The translations under genes were made by a program, and so were the position numbers. The notes beneath the pieces are model-generated. The model worked only from the letters and a program-made list of their open reading frames with translations. It did not search any database and had not been told where the DNA came from. Positions 18,495 through 26,056 of a stretch of 47,212 nucleotides of DNA are shown one piece after another. This DNA is from Planctomycetota bacterium (GTDB taxonomy: Bacteria; Planctomycetota; PLA2; JAEUHO01), in NCBI GenBank assembly GCA_028281445.1, contig JANQJW010000030.1:1-47212 (forward strand), given 5' to 3'. Every line of letters starts with the position of its first letter. Within the stretch, counting starts at the first letter, position 1.

Positions 18495-19324
18495 ACCAGC
18501 CGACGCCTGACGAACAACTCCTGGAACAGCTCGTCCGCGCGGCCGGCACGCGCGTCGATCCGAACGCACTCGCCGTGGCGGCAACCGAGAAGCGGACGCA
18601 TGGCATCGTCCGCGATCCCGAGGCCGTCCTGCTTCTGCGCACCCTGGCGCGAGAACGCGGGCGCCGGCGCCGCACCCTGTGGGGCGGGGCTGCCCTGGCC
18701 GCGATGCTGGTCGCCGGACTGATCTTCGCCTTCGCCCAGGGACCGCGGGGCGAAGCGCCGTTGGCCGAGCGGCTGGAGACGGCCGTTGCCGGGCTGCGGT
18801 TGCACGACGCAGAGCGCTTCGGGTCGTTCGCGCTGGCGGACGATCTCGATGCGACATCCGGTGTCACGCGTACCGGCGTCGCCTGGCTGGCACCGCGGGG
18901 AGCGCTGCTCGCGGCGCCTGCGCGTCTGCGCTGGCGCCGGCCGGACGGTGTGAGCCGCGTGCAGGTCAAGCTGAAAGGGCCTGGCGTTGCGTGGGAGAGA
19001 GACGTCGATGGCGATGACGTCCAGGCGCCGCCGCTCGAGAGTGGGCGCTACGTCGTAACGCTGCGCGTGCTCGGCAGCCTCACGCCGCAGACGCTCCGCC
19101 GTTCGTTCGTGATCGCCGACGCGCAGCAGCGGCATGCGTACGCACAGGCGCAGGCGGTGTGGCGCGCCGAGACCTCCGCCGACCTCCACGATCTCATCGA
19201 GGCGCACTACGCCTTCTCGCAGGGCTTCCTCGAGCGCGCCCTCGAAGCATCGCGGCGTGCGGAAGCCGCCCGCGGTGAGAAGCGCCAGCTCGTCCTGCCG
19301 CTGCTCCGTTATCTGACGCGCTGA
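18491..19324 (+). CDS. Single-pass membrane protein, probable anti-sigma partner
   Basis: 277 residues. The ATG overlaps the sigma-factor stop by four bases, so translation is coupled. A cytosolic N terminus of about 60 residues (rich in Leu, Arg and Glu) precedes one membrane helix near 62-83 (TLWGGAALAAMLVAGLIFAF). The remaining 195 residues should be periplasmic, with a beta-rich middle (RVQVKLKGPGVAWERDVDGD, SGRYVVTLRVLG) and a helical end. There is no zinc-binding His/Cys anti-sigma motif, so the anti-sigma role rests on gene order and topology. The topology would leave the extracytoplasmic part accessible to a protease such as the divergent exported CHAT protein. No clear homologue is recognised. 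Confidence 0.7.
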   Translation: MNQPTPDEQLLEQLVRAAGTRVDPNALAVAATEKRTHGIVRDPEAVLLLRTLARERGRRRRTLWGGAALAAMLVAGLIFAFAQGPRGEAPLAERLETAVAGLRLHDAERFGSFALADDLDATSGVTRTGVAWLAPRGALLAAPARLRWRRPDGVSRVQVKLKGPGVAWERDVDGDDVQAPPLESGRYVVTLRVLGSLTPQTLRRSFVIADAQQRHAYAQAQAVWRAETSADLHDLIEAHYAFSQGFLERALEASRRAEAARGEKRQLVLPLLRYLTR

Positions 19325-19353
19325 CGCGCGGATCCGACCGTCGTCGCGGGACC

Positions 19354-19381
19354 GGGGTCAATTCGCAGTCACGCGTGCGTC
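19354..19381 (+). promoter_or_regulatory. Putative ECF-type promoter, copy 2 (beta-lactamase-like gene)
   Basis: GGGGTCAATTC, 13 bases, CGTC: exact repetition of the element ahead of the sigma gene, here 29 bases before the lipoprotein ATG. It lies in the 85-base gap after the membrane-regulator gene, implying that the downstream gene has its own start and belongs to the same regulon. Confidence 0.55.
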
Positions 19382-19409
19382 CTCTGGGGGAACGCCTGCG
19401 GAGGATCCC

Positions 19410-21167
19410 ATGCGCCATGTCTTCGTTGTCTTGCTGCTCGTTCTCATTACCGCCTGCGGTGGCGGCGTCGGTGTCTTCGATCCCGTGGCAGGGAGTCCGC
19501 AGCTACAGGGCAGCTGCGCGGGCGGGCCTGACGTGTTGATGGAGTCCGACCTGCAGGCCTTCTTGCAGATCGGCGGCGCCTTCGATCAGCTGCGACACGA
19601 CGAGGGGCCCGGCAACGAGCCCATCAAGATGACGACGAAGATCGACACGTGGATCCGCACGTTCATGTGCCAGAACCGCATCCCCGGTCTCTCGTTGGGC
19701 ATCGTCTGGCACGGGAACATCGTCTACATCAAGGGCTACGGGCTCGCGCGCGGCTGGGAAACCGCTAGCGGGGCGGATGACGTACCTGTCTACGGCCAGC
19801 ACACGCGGTTCCGCTGGGCGTCCGTGTCGAAGTGCGTTACCGGTCTCGCGTCGGTGATGGCAACGAAGGAGGTCGGGCCGAACAGCCAGCCCCTCTTCGA
19901 TCTCGACGCCTCGCTCGAGCTCAACTACCGCTGCGCTGCGGACAGCTGCGCCTACAACCTGCCGACGACCTACTACGACGGGTGGATGGAAGACCTGCCG
20001 GAGGACGCCTGGCCGCTCGACATCCTGCCGATTCCCGACGTAGAGGATCTCTACGAGTTCACGCCGCGGCGCCTGCTTGCGCACCGTTGCGGCGTCATGC
20101 ACTACAGCGCCGGTGATCCCGACGCCGCGAGTGCATCGGCCACGGAGGAGGAGAAGGCGCTGAACGACGGTTTCGTCTGGGCGATCAACCTCTGGGCCAA
20201 CCATCCGCTCGTCTACTTGCCCGGCACGACGTACAGCTACTCGACCTTTGGCACGAACATGGCCGGCGCCGCGCTTCACTTCGCGGTTCCCGGCGGCTTC
20301 TGGGGCTACGTGAAGTCCCGCATTGCCGATGCGACGCAGCCGGTGGCCATGCAGTGGTTCCACCCCGACGACGTGTATGACCCGCAGTACGAGCAGGATC
20401 CGTGGAACACCAGCCAATGGCGCGTGCACGGCTACACGAAGGACGAACAGGCCAACGTCGTCGTGAACAAGACGCCCCACGATATGAGCTGGAAGGTCCC
20501 GGGCGGCGGGTTCATCTCGTCAGCCGCCGACATGACGCTCTTCGCTCACGGCCTCCTGAACAACGTCTTCCTCGATCAGCAGGGCATGGACGAGCTCTGG
20601 ACGCCCCAGAAGAACATCATCGAAGGCAACCCGGGCACGCCTTCCGGCGGCTACGCACTCGGCTTCAACGTGAGCCAGCAGAGCGGTGAGCGTGTCGTGT
20701 TCCACAGCGGTGCGCAAGAAGACACGCGCACGCGCCTGCTCCTTTTCCCTGACGGCGAGGACGAGAGCGTCGGCCGGCTCGGCATCGTCGTGATGTCCAA
20801 CGCGGAGTATTGCAACTGTGTGATGGTCGCGAACAAGGTCGAGGAGTTCCTGCGCAACCCCGTCGTATCGCAGGGCGCGATCCTGTTCGAGGGGACCGAT
20901 CCCCGCGACCTGCAGTGGGCCGAGCAAGACGCCGCACCGCGCACCGCGGTCGAGAACGGGCCCTTCGCGTTCGACCCGGCGCTGTTGGGCGGCGACCCTG
21001 TGCCCCTGGAGGAGGTCGGGCTCGTCTTGCAGATCATCCCGTGGCAGCAGCAGGCGTTCAACCCGGACTACCGCACGGCGCCGCGGGTCGAGTCGCCCGA
21101 CAAGGTGCCCGAACGCGAGGACGAGCGGGATTCGTCGCGCGACGACGCGATCCCGCCGCGACGCTGA
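19410..21167 (+). CDS. Beta-lactamase-fold serine hydrolase, lipoprotein
   Basis: 585 residues. The signal ends in a lipobox LITAC followed by GGGVG. The beta-lactamase/LACTB fold is shown by SxxK (Ser138-Val-Ser-Lys141) in RWASVSKCVTG, the tyrosine motif near 277 in YSYSTFGTNMAG and the third motif HSGAQEDTRTRL. These are the parts of penicillin-binding-protein-like esterases or peptidases. A spacer with several Cys residues (between the first two motifs) and a 90-residue tail rich in charged residues are extra. The protein probably sits in the outer membrane or periplasm and acts on peptides, cell wall or esters; the substrate is unknown. A motif shared with the sigma promoter precedes it. 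It converges on the papain-like gene with four bases between the stops. Confidence 0.88.
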   Translation: MRHVFVVLLLVLITACGGGVGVFDPVAGSPQLQGSCAGGPDVLMESDLQAFLQIGGAFDQLRHDEGPGNEPIKMTTKIDTWIRTFMCQNRIPGLSLGIVWHGNIVYIKGYGLARGWETASGADDVPVYGQHTRFRWASVSKCVTGLASVMATKEVGPNSQPLFDLDASLELNYRCAADSCAYNLPTTYYDGWMEDLPEDAWPLDILPIPDVEDLYEFTPRRLLAHRCGVMHYSAGDPDAASASATEEEKALNDGFVWAINLWANHPLVYLPGTTYSYSTFGTNMAGAALHFAVPGGFWGYVKSRIADATQPVAMQWFHPDDVYDPQYEQDPWNTSQWRVHGYTKDEQANVVVNKTPHDMSWKVPGGGFISSAADMTLFAHGLLNNVFLDQQGMDELWTPQKNIIEGNPGTPSGGYALGFNVSQQSGERVVFHSGAQEDTRTRLLLFPDGEDESVGRLGIVVMSNAEYCNCVMVANKVEEFLRNPVVSQGAILFEGTDPRDLQWAEQDAAPRTAVENGPFAFDPALLGGDPVPLEEVGLVLQIIPWQQQAFNPDYRTAPRVESPDKVPEREDERDSSRDDAIPPRR

Positions 21168-21171
21168 GCGA

Positions 21172-22839
21172 TTAGCCGGTGACCTGCGAGACCGCGTACA
21201 TGCCGGCGCAGTACTTGTCGATCCAGGCGTCCGAGGCGTAGAAGTAGCCGCGGTCGCCCCACGTGGTGCCCCACGAGTTCTTGCCGATGTAGTAGCCTCC
21301 GCCGTCACCCGGCGGCACGTCCGCTGGCAGATCCGCGTTGGCGATGTAGCCGAGCAGCACGACGCAGTGGGCGCCGCTCACGCTCGGCTCGGGCGTGGGG
21401 ATCGTGCAGAAGCCGTTTGCGCCGGTGAAGCCGGCCGACGGCACGCCGTGGCAGAAGCAGATCGGGATCTTCAGCGCGAGGCAGAGCTTGGCCAGCGTGT
21501 GGTTGGGGGCCGTGTCCGGACCGCTCACTGTGAACCATCGGCGGGCGGTGATGCCGGACGTGCGCGTGCGGATCCGTGGCCCGACGTCGATCGTGGCGCA
21601 GAACATGCGGCCGTCACGCATCGCGCAGATGCCGGGCGACTGGTGGTTGGTGTCCGAGCAGTAGAGGCCGGCGTACAGCGCCGTGCCCGTTGCGTTGGCC
21701 CAGCAGGACTGCGTGTAGTAGCGGTCAACGAGGTTGTTGTTGCGGAACAGGGACTGGTTGTAGTCCCACACCCGCTCGTACGGGAAGACGAACGCATTGG
21801 CGTTCATGCGCCAGAGTGCCGCGGACGGCCAGCCGGCCTCTCCGTGATCGGTGTCGTAGTTCCAGACCCGCTTGTTCTGGTTGTAGAGGTACTGCTCGCT
21901 GAGGTTGACCCAGCGGCCGCGCTTGGCGGCGAAGCGCGCCTCCACGGCGCCGGTGACCGAGAAGTACGCGCACAGCCAGCGGGTGCCCTGGCTGCGAACG
22001 CGCGTTGCGCACCACTTGAGCGGGAAGTCCACCTGCGACCAGAGTCCCTGCGGAAGCTCTTGCGGCCCGAACCGATCGAGTCCGAGAGCCGGTTGAAGTG
22101 GCGTGCCCGCGCCCTCTTCGTCCCGCCACGACGCCGGATAGCCGGCCGGCGGCTGCGAAGGCCCGGACTGCGGGATGAAGAGGCGCCAGTCGTCCGCGAT
22201 CTGCAGGTTGAGGTTGACGAAGAACGACACGTCTTCCTGCTGAACGTCCTCCGGTTTGGGCAGGAACTGATCTGCGATGTATGCGGCCGGCAGGTTCTCG
22301 TAGAAGCCCGCGTACATCTCGCGTTGGTTCTCGAGCGTCGGCTGGCGCTTCTGCGCGTCGAGCAGGCCGGGGTCCATCACGTGGCTGCCGCCCAGCGGGA
22401 ACCACTGCTCGGGGAGGCCCTGGTTGGGGTCGGCCTCGACCGCCCGGAACAGGACGTTGCCGTCGGCCAACGGACGAAAGCGCGGATCGTTGGGGTCGAT
22501 GGCCGGGTTGACCAGATTCTCGCTGTCCGGGTCGCCGTCGAACACCACGAGCGCCTCGGCGCGGTCGAGCGCCGCCTGGTCCGCGGCGTTCTCCGCGGCC
22601 GCCTTGATGCCGGCCTCCGTGACGAGCTCGTACTCGCCCGACTCGACCATCTCCGCGAACTCCGCCGGCGTCATGGCGTTCGACGGATCGACGATGCTCA
22701 CGATGTTGTTCGGATCTTGGATCACCGAGTACGCGTTCTCCGGCGTGAAGAGGGAGAGCAGCGCGTCGGCTTCGGGTGCATCACTAGTGCCGCATGCAGG
22801 CAGGAAGCAAGCCAACAGGAGGGTGAGCAGTTTGCGCAT
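21172..22839 (-). CDS. Papain-like (C1 family) cysteine peptidase, lipoprotein
   Basis: 555 residues with a lipoprotein signal (MRKLLTLLLACFLPAC). About 250 residues of propeptide-like sequence precede the peptidase core. The catalytic Cys is near 289 in SQGTRWLCAYFS, the His near 489 in SGAHCVVLLGY and the Asn near 521 in YYIGKNSWGTTWGDRGYF. The Gln of the oxyanion hole (QG) is present. The usual QGxCGSCW becomes QGTRWLCA, so the first disulphide Cys and the Trp after the catalytic Cys are replaced. AAGGAG precedes the ATG. The gene is downstream of yidD and of the esterase on the same strand and converges on the beta-lactamase-fold gene. Confidence 0.88.
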   Translation of the reverse strand: MRKLLTLLLACFLPACGTSDAPEADALLSLFTPENAYSVIQDPNNIVSIVDPSNAMTPAEFAEMVESGEYELVTEAGIKAAAENAADQAALDRAEALVVFDGDPDSENLVNPAIDPNDPRFRPLADGNVLFRAVEADPNQGLPEQWFPLGGSHVMDPGLLDAQKRQPTLENQREMYAGFYENLPAAYIADQFLPKPEDVQQEDVSFFVNLNLQIADDWRLFIPQSGPSQPPAGYPASWRDEEGAGTPLQPALGLDRFGPQELPQGLWSQVDFPLKWCATRVRSQGTRWLCAYFSVTGAVEARFAAKRGRWVNLSEQYLYNQNKRVWNYDTDHGEAGWPSAALWRMNANAFVFPYERVWDYNQSLFRNNNLVDRYYTQSCWANATGTALYAGLYCSDTNHQSPGICAMRDGRMFCATIDVGPRIRTRTSGITARRWFTVSGPDTAPNHTLAKLCLALKIPICFCHGVPSAGFTGANGFCTIPTPEPSVSGAHCVVLLGYIANADLPADVPPGDGGGYYIGKNSWGTTWGDRGYFYASDAWIDKYCAGMYAVSQVTG

Positions 22840-22904
22840 GGGGGATCTCCTTGATCTCTCTCCCCTGAGCGCCGGGCGCGGCAGCGGTGTAGACAGGCTT
22901 TTCC

Positions 22905-23309
22905 CTACGGCCAGCGGCAGCCTGCCCAGAGGCAATCGTCCGGAGCGAGCAGCCACAGGTCCCTCGAGGTGCAGTTCTGCGGACTGAGGAAGCAGTCGTC
23001 CGGGTCGCCGCTTCCCCGCGGGCGCCGGCGCGCGCGCAGGGCGCGGCGGTTGAGCCGCCGGTCGCGCGCCTGCTTGTCCTCGTTCGACCGTCCGCAGTCT
23101 GCGGCTGCTGCGCACGCGATCAGGCGGCGCCGTGTCCGGGCGACAGCCTGGTGAAACGGACGGCGCTGGAATTGCGCGAGGCCGTAGGCGCTGCACGTGC
23201 GGCCACCGAGGAAGTACGCGTGCGCGCAGCACCAGCTCTTGCGCGGCGACAGGAAGCGGCGATAGCCGCGAATGCCGAGGACAGCGATGGCATTGAGCGG
23301 GCTGCGCAC
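22905..23309 (-). CDS. yidD: YidD-type membrane protein insertion efficiency factor
   Basis: 134 residues from a GTG at 23309. The N-terminal half has the YidD pattern: IRGYRRFLSPRKSWCCAH, then GGRTCSAYGLAQFQRRPF and the basic VARTRRRLIAC. YidD proteins are small, membrane-associated and help YidC insert inner-membrane proteins. The conserved Cys residues are present. The 70-residue Arg-rich C-terminal tail with further Cys residues is longer than in most members. The usual home of yidD is next to rnpA and yidC near the replication origin. Here it follows a carboxylesterase by nine bases, so its genomic setting is atypical. Confidence 0.82.
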   Translation of the reverse strand: MRSPLNAIAVLGIRGYRRFLSPRKSWCCAHAYFLGGRTCSAYGLAQFQRRPFHQAVARTRRRLIACAAAADCGRSNEDKQARDRRLNRRALRARRRPRGSGDPDDCFLSPQNCTSRDLWLLAPDDCLWAGCRWP

Positions 23310-23318
23310 GCCCTCATC

Positions 23319-23999
23319 CTACGAACCGAGTGTGTCCTGCAGGAAGTTGCCAATGACCTCCAGCTCGGGCCCGGAGACTTCGTGCTGGATCGGGTATTCG
23401 TGCCAGATGACCTCGAGCCCCTGTTCGTCGAGGAACGCGCGCGCCCGCTCGCCGGATGCGAGCGGCACCATCGGGTCGTACGTGCCGTGGCACTGCAACA
23501 CGGGGATGCGCGCGTTGGCGTCGTTGTGGTTCTCTTGGATGCGATCCGGTGCAACCACGTACGTCGACAGGGCTACCAGACCCGCCAGCGGTGCCGAATG
23601 GGTCAGAGACAGCTCGATAGCCACGGCACCACCCTGCGAGAAGCCGGCCATGACGATTCGCTCGGTCGGGATCCCGGCTTCCGTTTCGGCCTCGACGAGC
23701 CGGCGCACGCGCTCGACGGACTGAAGCAGCCCAGCCTCGTCGTTGCGGTTCTTCGCCTCGAGATTCAGGTCACGGATGTCGTACCAGGCCGGCATCACCA
23801 TGCCCGCGTTGATCGTCACGGGGATGGCCTCCGCGGTCGGAAAGACGAAGCGGATGCCGTGCTCGGCCGACAGGTTCAGGTACGGGACGGCGGGCACGAA
23901 GTCGTGTCCGTCCGCTCCGAGCCCATGCAGCCAGAACACCGTTGCCGTGTGGAGCCCCGGCGGTTCGATGACGACGGTTTCGAGCGTGGAATCAGTCAT
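23319..23999 (-). CDS. Phospholipase/carboxylesterase-type alpha/beta hydrolase
   Basis: 226 residues from the ATG (MTDSTLETVVIEPPG). The oxyanion loop LHGLGADGHDF and the nucleophile elbow GFSQGG (Ser near 119), the Asp near 174 in GTYDPMVPL and the His near 205 in YPIQHEVSG form the full triad of the Abhydrolase_2 family. Members hydrolyse short carboxylic esters, lysophospholipids or acyl-protein thioesters. It is cytosolic with no signal sequence. It lies 11 bases downstream of the frameshifted ABM-like gene and nine bases upstream of yidD, in a leftward run. Confidence 0.92.
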   Translation of the reverse strand: MTDSTLETVVIEPPGLHTATVFWLHGLGADGHDFVPAVPYLNLSAEHGIRFVFPTAEAIPVTINAGMVMPAWYDIRDLNLEAKNRNDEAGLLQSVERVRRLVEAETEAGIPTERIVMAGFSQGGAVAIELSLTHSAPLAGLVALSTYVVAPDRIQENHNDANARIPVLQCHGTYDPMVPLASGERARAFLDEQGLEVIWHEYPIQHEVSGPELEVIGNFLQDTLGS

Positions 24000-24010
24000 G
24001 CCTGCTCCGT

Positions 24011-24716
24011 TCAACGGGCCTCGAGGGCGTCGCCCTTCCATACCTTGAAGCGCTTGAAGTCGAGCGAGCGGATCCAGCCACCGACGCCGTGTGTCTTCAT
24101 GAGCGCCTTGCCCGTCTGCGCGAAGGCCTCCTTGCTCTTCCAGTGGACGACGTGGGCCCAGAGTCCGTTGGGGGCGATCCACATGGAGTGGCCCAGGATG
24201 CCCTCACCCTTGGCGAAGTCCGGCTCGGCCTGGTCGAAGCGCGCGAGGTTCTGCTCGCGTGTCGTCCCGGCGCGCGTGCGGTAGAAGGTGACCTCGAGAT
24301 GGCCCGTCTTCCCTTCGACGTACGTGACGGCGCGCAGCCTTCGGAAGTGGCGTTGCACGCGGCGTGGAAGCTCCACGGCACTGCAGCATTGCCGCATCGC
24401 TCGGATGCCCATCGCGTGCCAGCGAGGCCGCCTCGGCATCCTGTACCGAGCGCCAAACCGTCGCGCGCAGCAACCGCGGCGGATCGTCCGGCACGCGCGC
24501 CACGTCCGTACGCTCGAAGCCCGGCAGGGTCTTCAGGTGGGCGCTGACCGCGTCGACCCGCCCAGTCCACGCGGACTGGGCGGGCACCGCGTCGAGCACG
24601 ACTTCGAGCACCGGTGCCGGAGCCCGCCGATCGTCGGCGCCTGCGTTCGCACCCATGGCGATCACGATGGCGAGCAGGCACAGCAAGGGCGTCAGGATTC
24701 GCGCGGTCCGTCGCAT
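24011..24716 (-). pseudogene. Frameshifted gene for an exported ABM-like (dimeric alpha-beta barrel) protein
   Basis: Two overlapping minus-strand frames read as one protein. The first (ATG at 24716) gives a signal peptide (LTPLLCLLAIVIAMGANAG), then VLEVVLDAVPAQ, HLKTLPGFERTDV and TVWRSVQDAEAA. At about 24360-24400 sensible sequence moves to the +1 frame, continuing AVELPRRVQRHFRRLRAVTY, then VEVTFYRTRA-like strands, SMWIAPNGLWAHVVHWKSKE and the stop at 24011. A single-base insertion (or two-base loss) explains the switch. Either the gene is decaying or the assembly has an error. Both halves resemble antibiotic-biosynthesis-monooxygenase-like domains, with no specific function. The gene is between DUF1772 and the esterase in one leftward run. 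Confidence 0.7.
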
Positions 24717-24739
24717 GGATTCTCCTCGAGGGCGGCAGT

Positions 24740-25237
24740 CTAGCGCTCGAAGAGGCCGCCGCTGTGCTCGAGCAGCGCCAGAACGAACGCCAGCGTCGAA
24801 GCCATGCAGGCGAGGGTGCGCACATGGTTCCAGCGCGTCCAGCCGACGGCGTAGTGTCGCCAGGCACCGGCCGCGTCATCGACGCCGTCCGAATCGACCG
24901 TTGCGAGCCACGTGTTGCGCGGCACGTTGCCCGCTGCCGTCACGACGAAGCACCCGAACACATGCAGGGCCGCACCGAGCAGGACGAGCGGGGCGCCCGG
25001 TACGGACCAGTTCACGATGGCCTGGTAGCCGAGAACCAGACACAACAAGGGTGTTGCAAGGAAGGTCCCCATGAAGGACCAGTGGTAGACGTCCACGTTG
25101 ATCCGCTGCATCGCGCGGATGCCCTGGGCGGGCGGAACCCGCCCCAGGGCCGGCATGATGAACGAGGAGAAGGCGAAGAACACGCCGCCCAGGAGCGCCG
25201 AGGCGAGTGCCGCCACGATGACGAGCGCCGGGATCAT
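24740..25237 (-). CDS. DUF1772 (anthrone oxygenase-like) membrane protein
   Basis: 165 residues with four hydrophobic segments. The family signature is seen in FFAFSSFIMPALGRVPPAQG, the INVDVYHWSFMGTFLATPLL stretch and the late NHVRTLACMASTLAFVLAL segment. Some fungal relatives act as anthrone oxygenases; bacterial copies are mostly uncharacterised. The ATG overlaps the end of the NAD(P)H-binding gene by four bases (ATGA), a tight two-gene operon divergent from an AraC regulator. This pairing of a DUF1772 protein, a dinucleotide-binding reductase and an AraC protein suggests a small inducible detoxification unit (inference). Confidence 0.9.
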   Translation of the reverse strand: MIPALVIVAALASALLGGVFFAFSSFIMPALGRVPPAQGIRAMQRINVDVYHWSFMGTFLATPLLCLVLGYQAIVNWSVPGAPLVLLGAALHVFGCFVVTAAGNVPRNTWLATVDSDGVDDAAGAWRHYAVGWTRWNHVRTLACMASTLAFVLALLEHSGGLFER

Positions 25238-25911
25238 GCTGCGCTCCTTCCGGAGATGGCCACGCTCTCACCGATGTAGTCTCCGCTCACTGCCGTTTCG
25301 CCGAGGAAACGCCCCACGCAGCTTCGTGAGATCTTCCACGCCTCGACGTCGCCCTCGCGGGAGCAGAACGGGTGCCCTTCCGTGTCTTCGTCCGTCAGAT
25401 AGACAGGCTGGACGAGCACCCAGTCCAGGCCGCTGGCGCGCACGATGCGCTCCTGCACCTTCGTGTCTTCGATCTGCGGCTTGAAGAGCAGGCTGAAGAT
25501 CGCGCGGTCCATCAGGCGCAGACGGCCCTGCGTCGCGCCGATGCCGTAGGAGGTCAACGCAACAAGGCGACGAACGCCATGGCGACGCATCGCGGCGATG
25601 ACCGTGCGCGTGCCGGCGGAGCGGACATCCGTCGCCGTGCCGGCGGCGCCGAAGAGCCGGACGCGAATCGGGCTCTCGGTGATGCCGAGGGCGATGATCA
25701 CGGCGTCGTGGCCGGGGACGGCGGCCTCGATGTCCGCTGCGTTCGTTGCGTCCCCGTCGATCGTCTGCAGGCGATCGGAGAGACCCTGGAGCTTGTGGGC
25801 CGAGCGGGAGAAGGCGGTGACCCGGTGGCCGGCCGCGAGGAGCTGCTCGACCGCTGCGCGGCCCGAGCCGCCCGTGGCGCCGATGACGAGGATGTTCTGG
25901 GAAGACTGCAT
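25234..25911 (-). CDS. NAD(P)H-binding (NmrA/atypical SDR-like) reductase
   Basis: 225 residues. The N-terminal motif LVIGATGGSGRAAVEQLLAA is the atypical-SDR dinucleotide site; DAVIIALGITES follows the fourth strand and the VRRLVALTSYGIGATQGR segment carries the S-Y pair. The C-terminal VGRFLGETAVSGDYIGESV ending is typical of NAD(P)H-binding family proteins (PF13460). Substrate unknown. AAGGAG lies seven bases before the ATG. It is the first gene of the leftward unit opposite the AraC regulator, whose candidate binding repeats lie in the 145-base gap between them. Confidence 0.9.
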   Translation of the reverse strand: MQSSQNILVIGATGGSGRAAVEQLLAAGHRVTAFSRSAHKLQGLSDRLQTIDGDATNAADIEAAVPGHDAVIIALGITESPIRVRLFGAAGTATDVRSAGTRTVIAAMRRHGVRRLVALTSYGIGATQGRLRLMDRAIFSLLFKPQIEDTKVQERIVRASGLDWVLVQPVYLTDEDTEGHPFCSREGDVEAWKISRSCVGRFLGETAVSGDYIGESVAISGRSAA

Positions 25912-25961
25912 GGGAGGGCTCCTTTCCGGAGGGCGCTTGATTGATGGGCGTACGGTAGAGG

Positions 25962-25990
25962 CTCCGTGGTGGACGGTCTATGCCACGGAG
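25962..25990. repeat. Inverted repeat in the divergent promoter region
   Basis: CTCCGTGG and CCACGGAG, 8-bp arms separated by 13 bases, overlapping the first of two direct repeats. It could be a second operator or a hairpin in the leader. Confidence 0.4.
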
Positions 25991-26034
25991 TCCTTGGTTC
26001 GTGCTCGATCGTCCAAACTGGTGGACAGCCTGTG
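25967..26034 (+). promoter_or_regulatory. Candidate AraC-regulator operator: two direct repeats
   Basis: TGGTGGAC followed by a partly matching 8-base block occurs at 25967-25982 and 26019-26034 (13 of 16 positions identical). The spacing of 52 bp is close to five helical turns, which places both on the same DNA face. AraC proteins typically bind such direct half-sites. The pair lies between the AraC gene and its divergent operon. Confidence 0.45.
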
Positions 26035-26056
26035 TCCGCCCGGTCATCCTGGGCCC

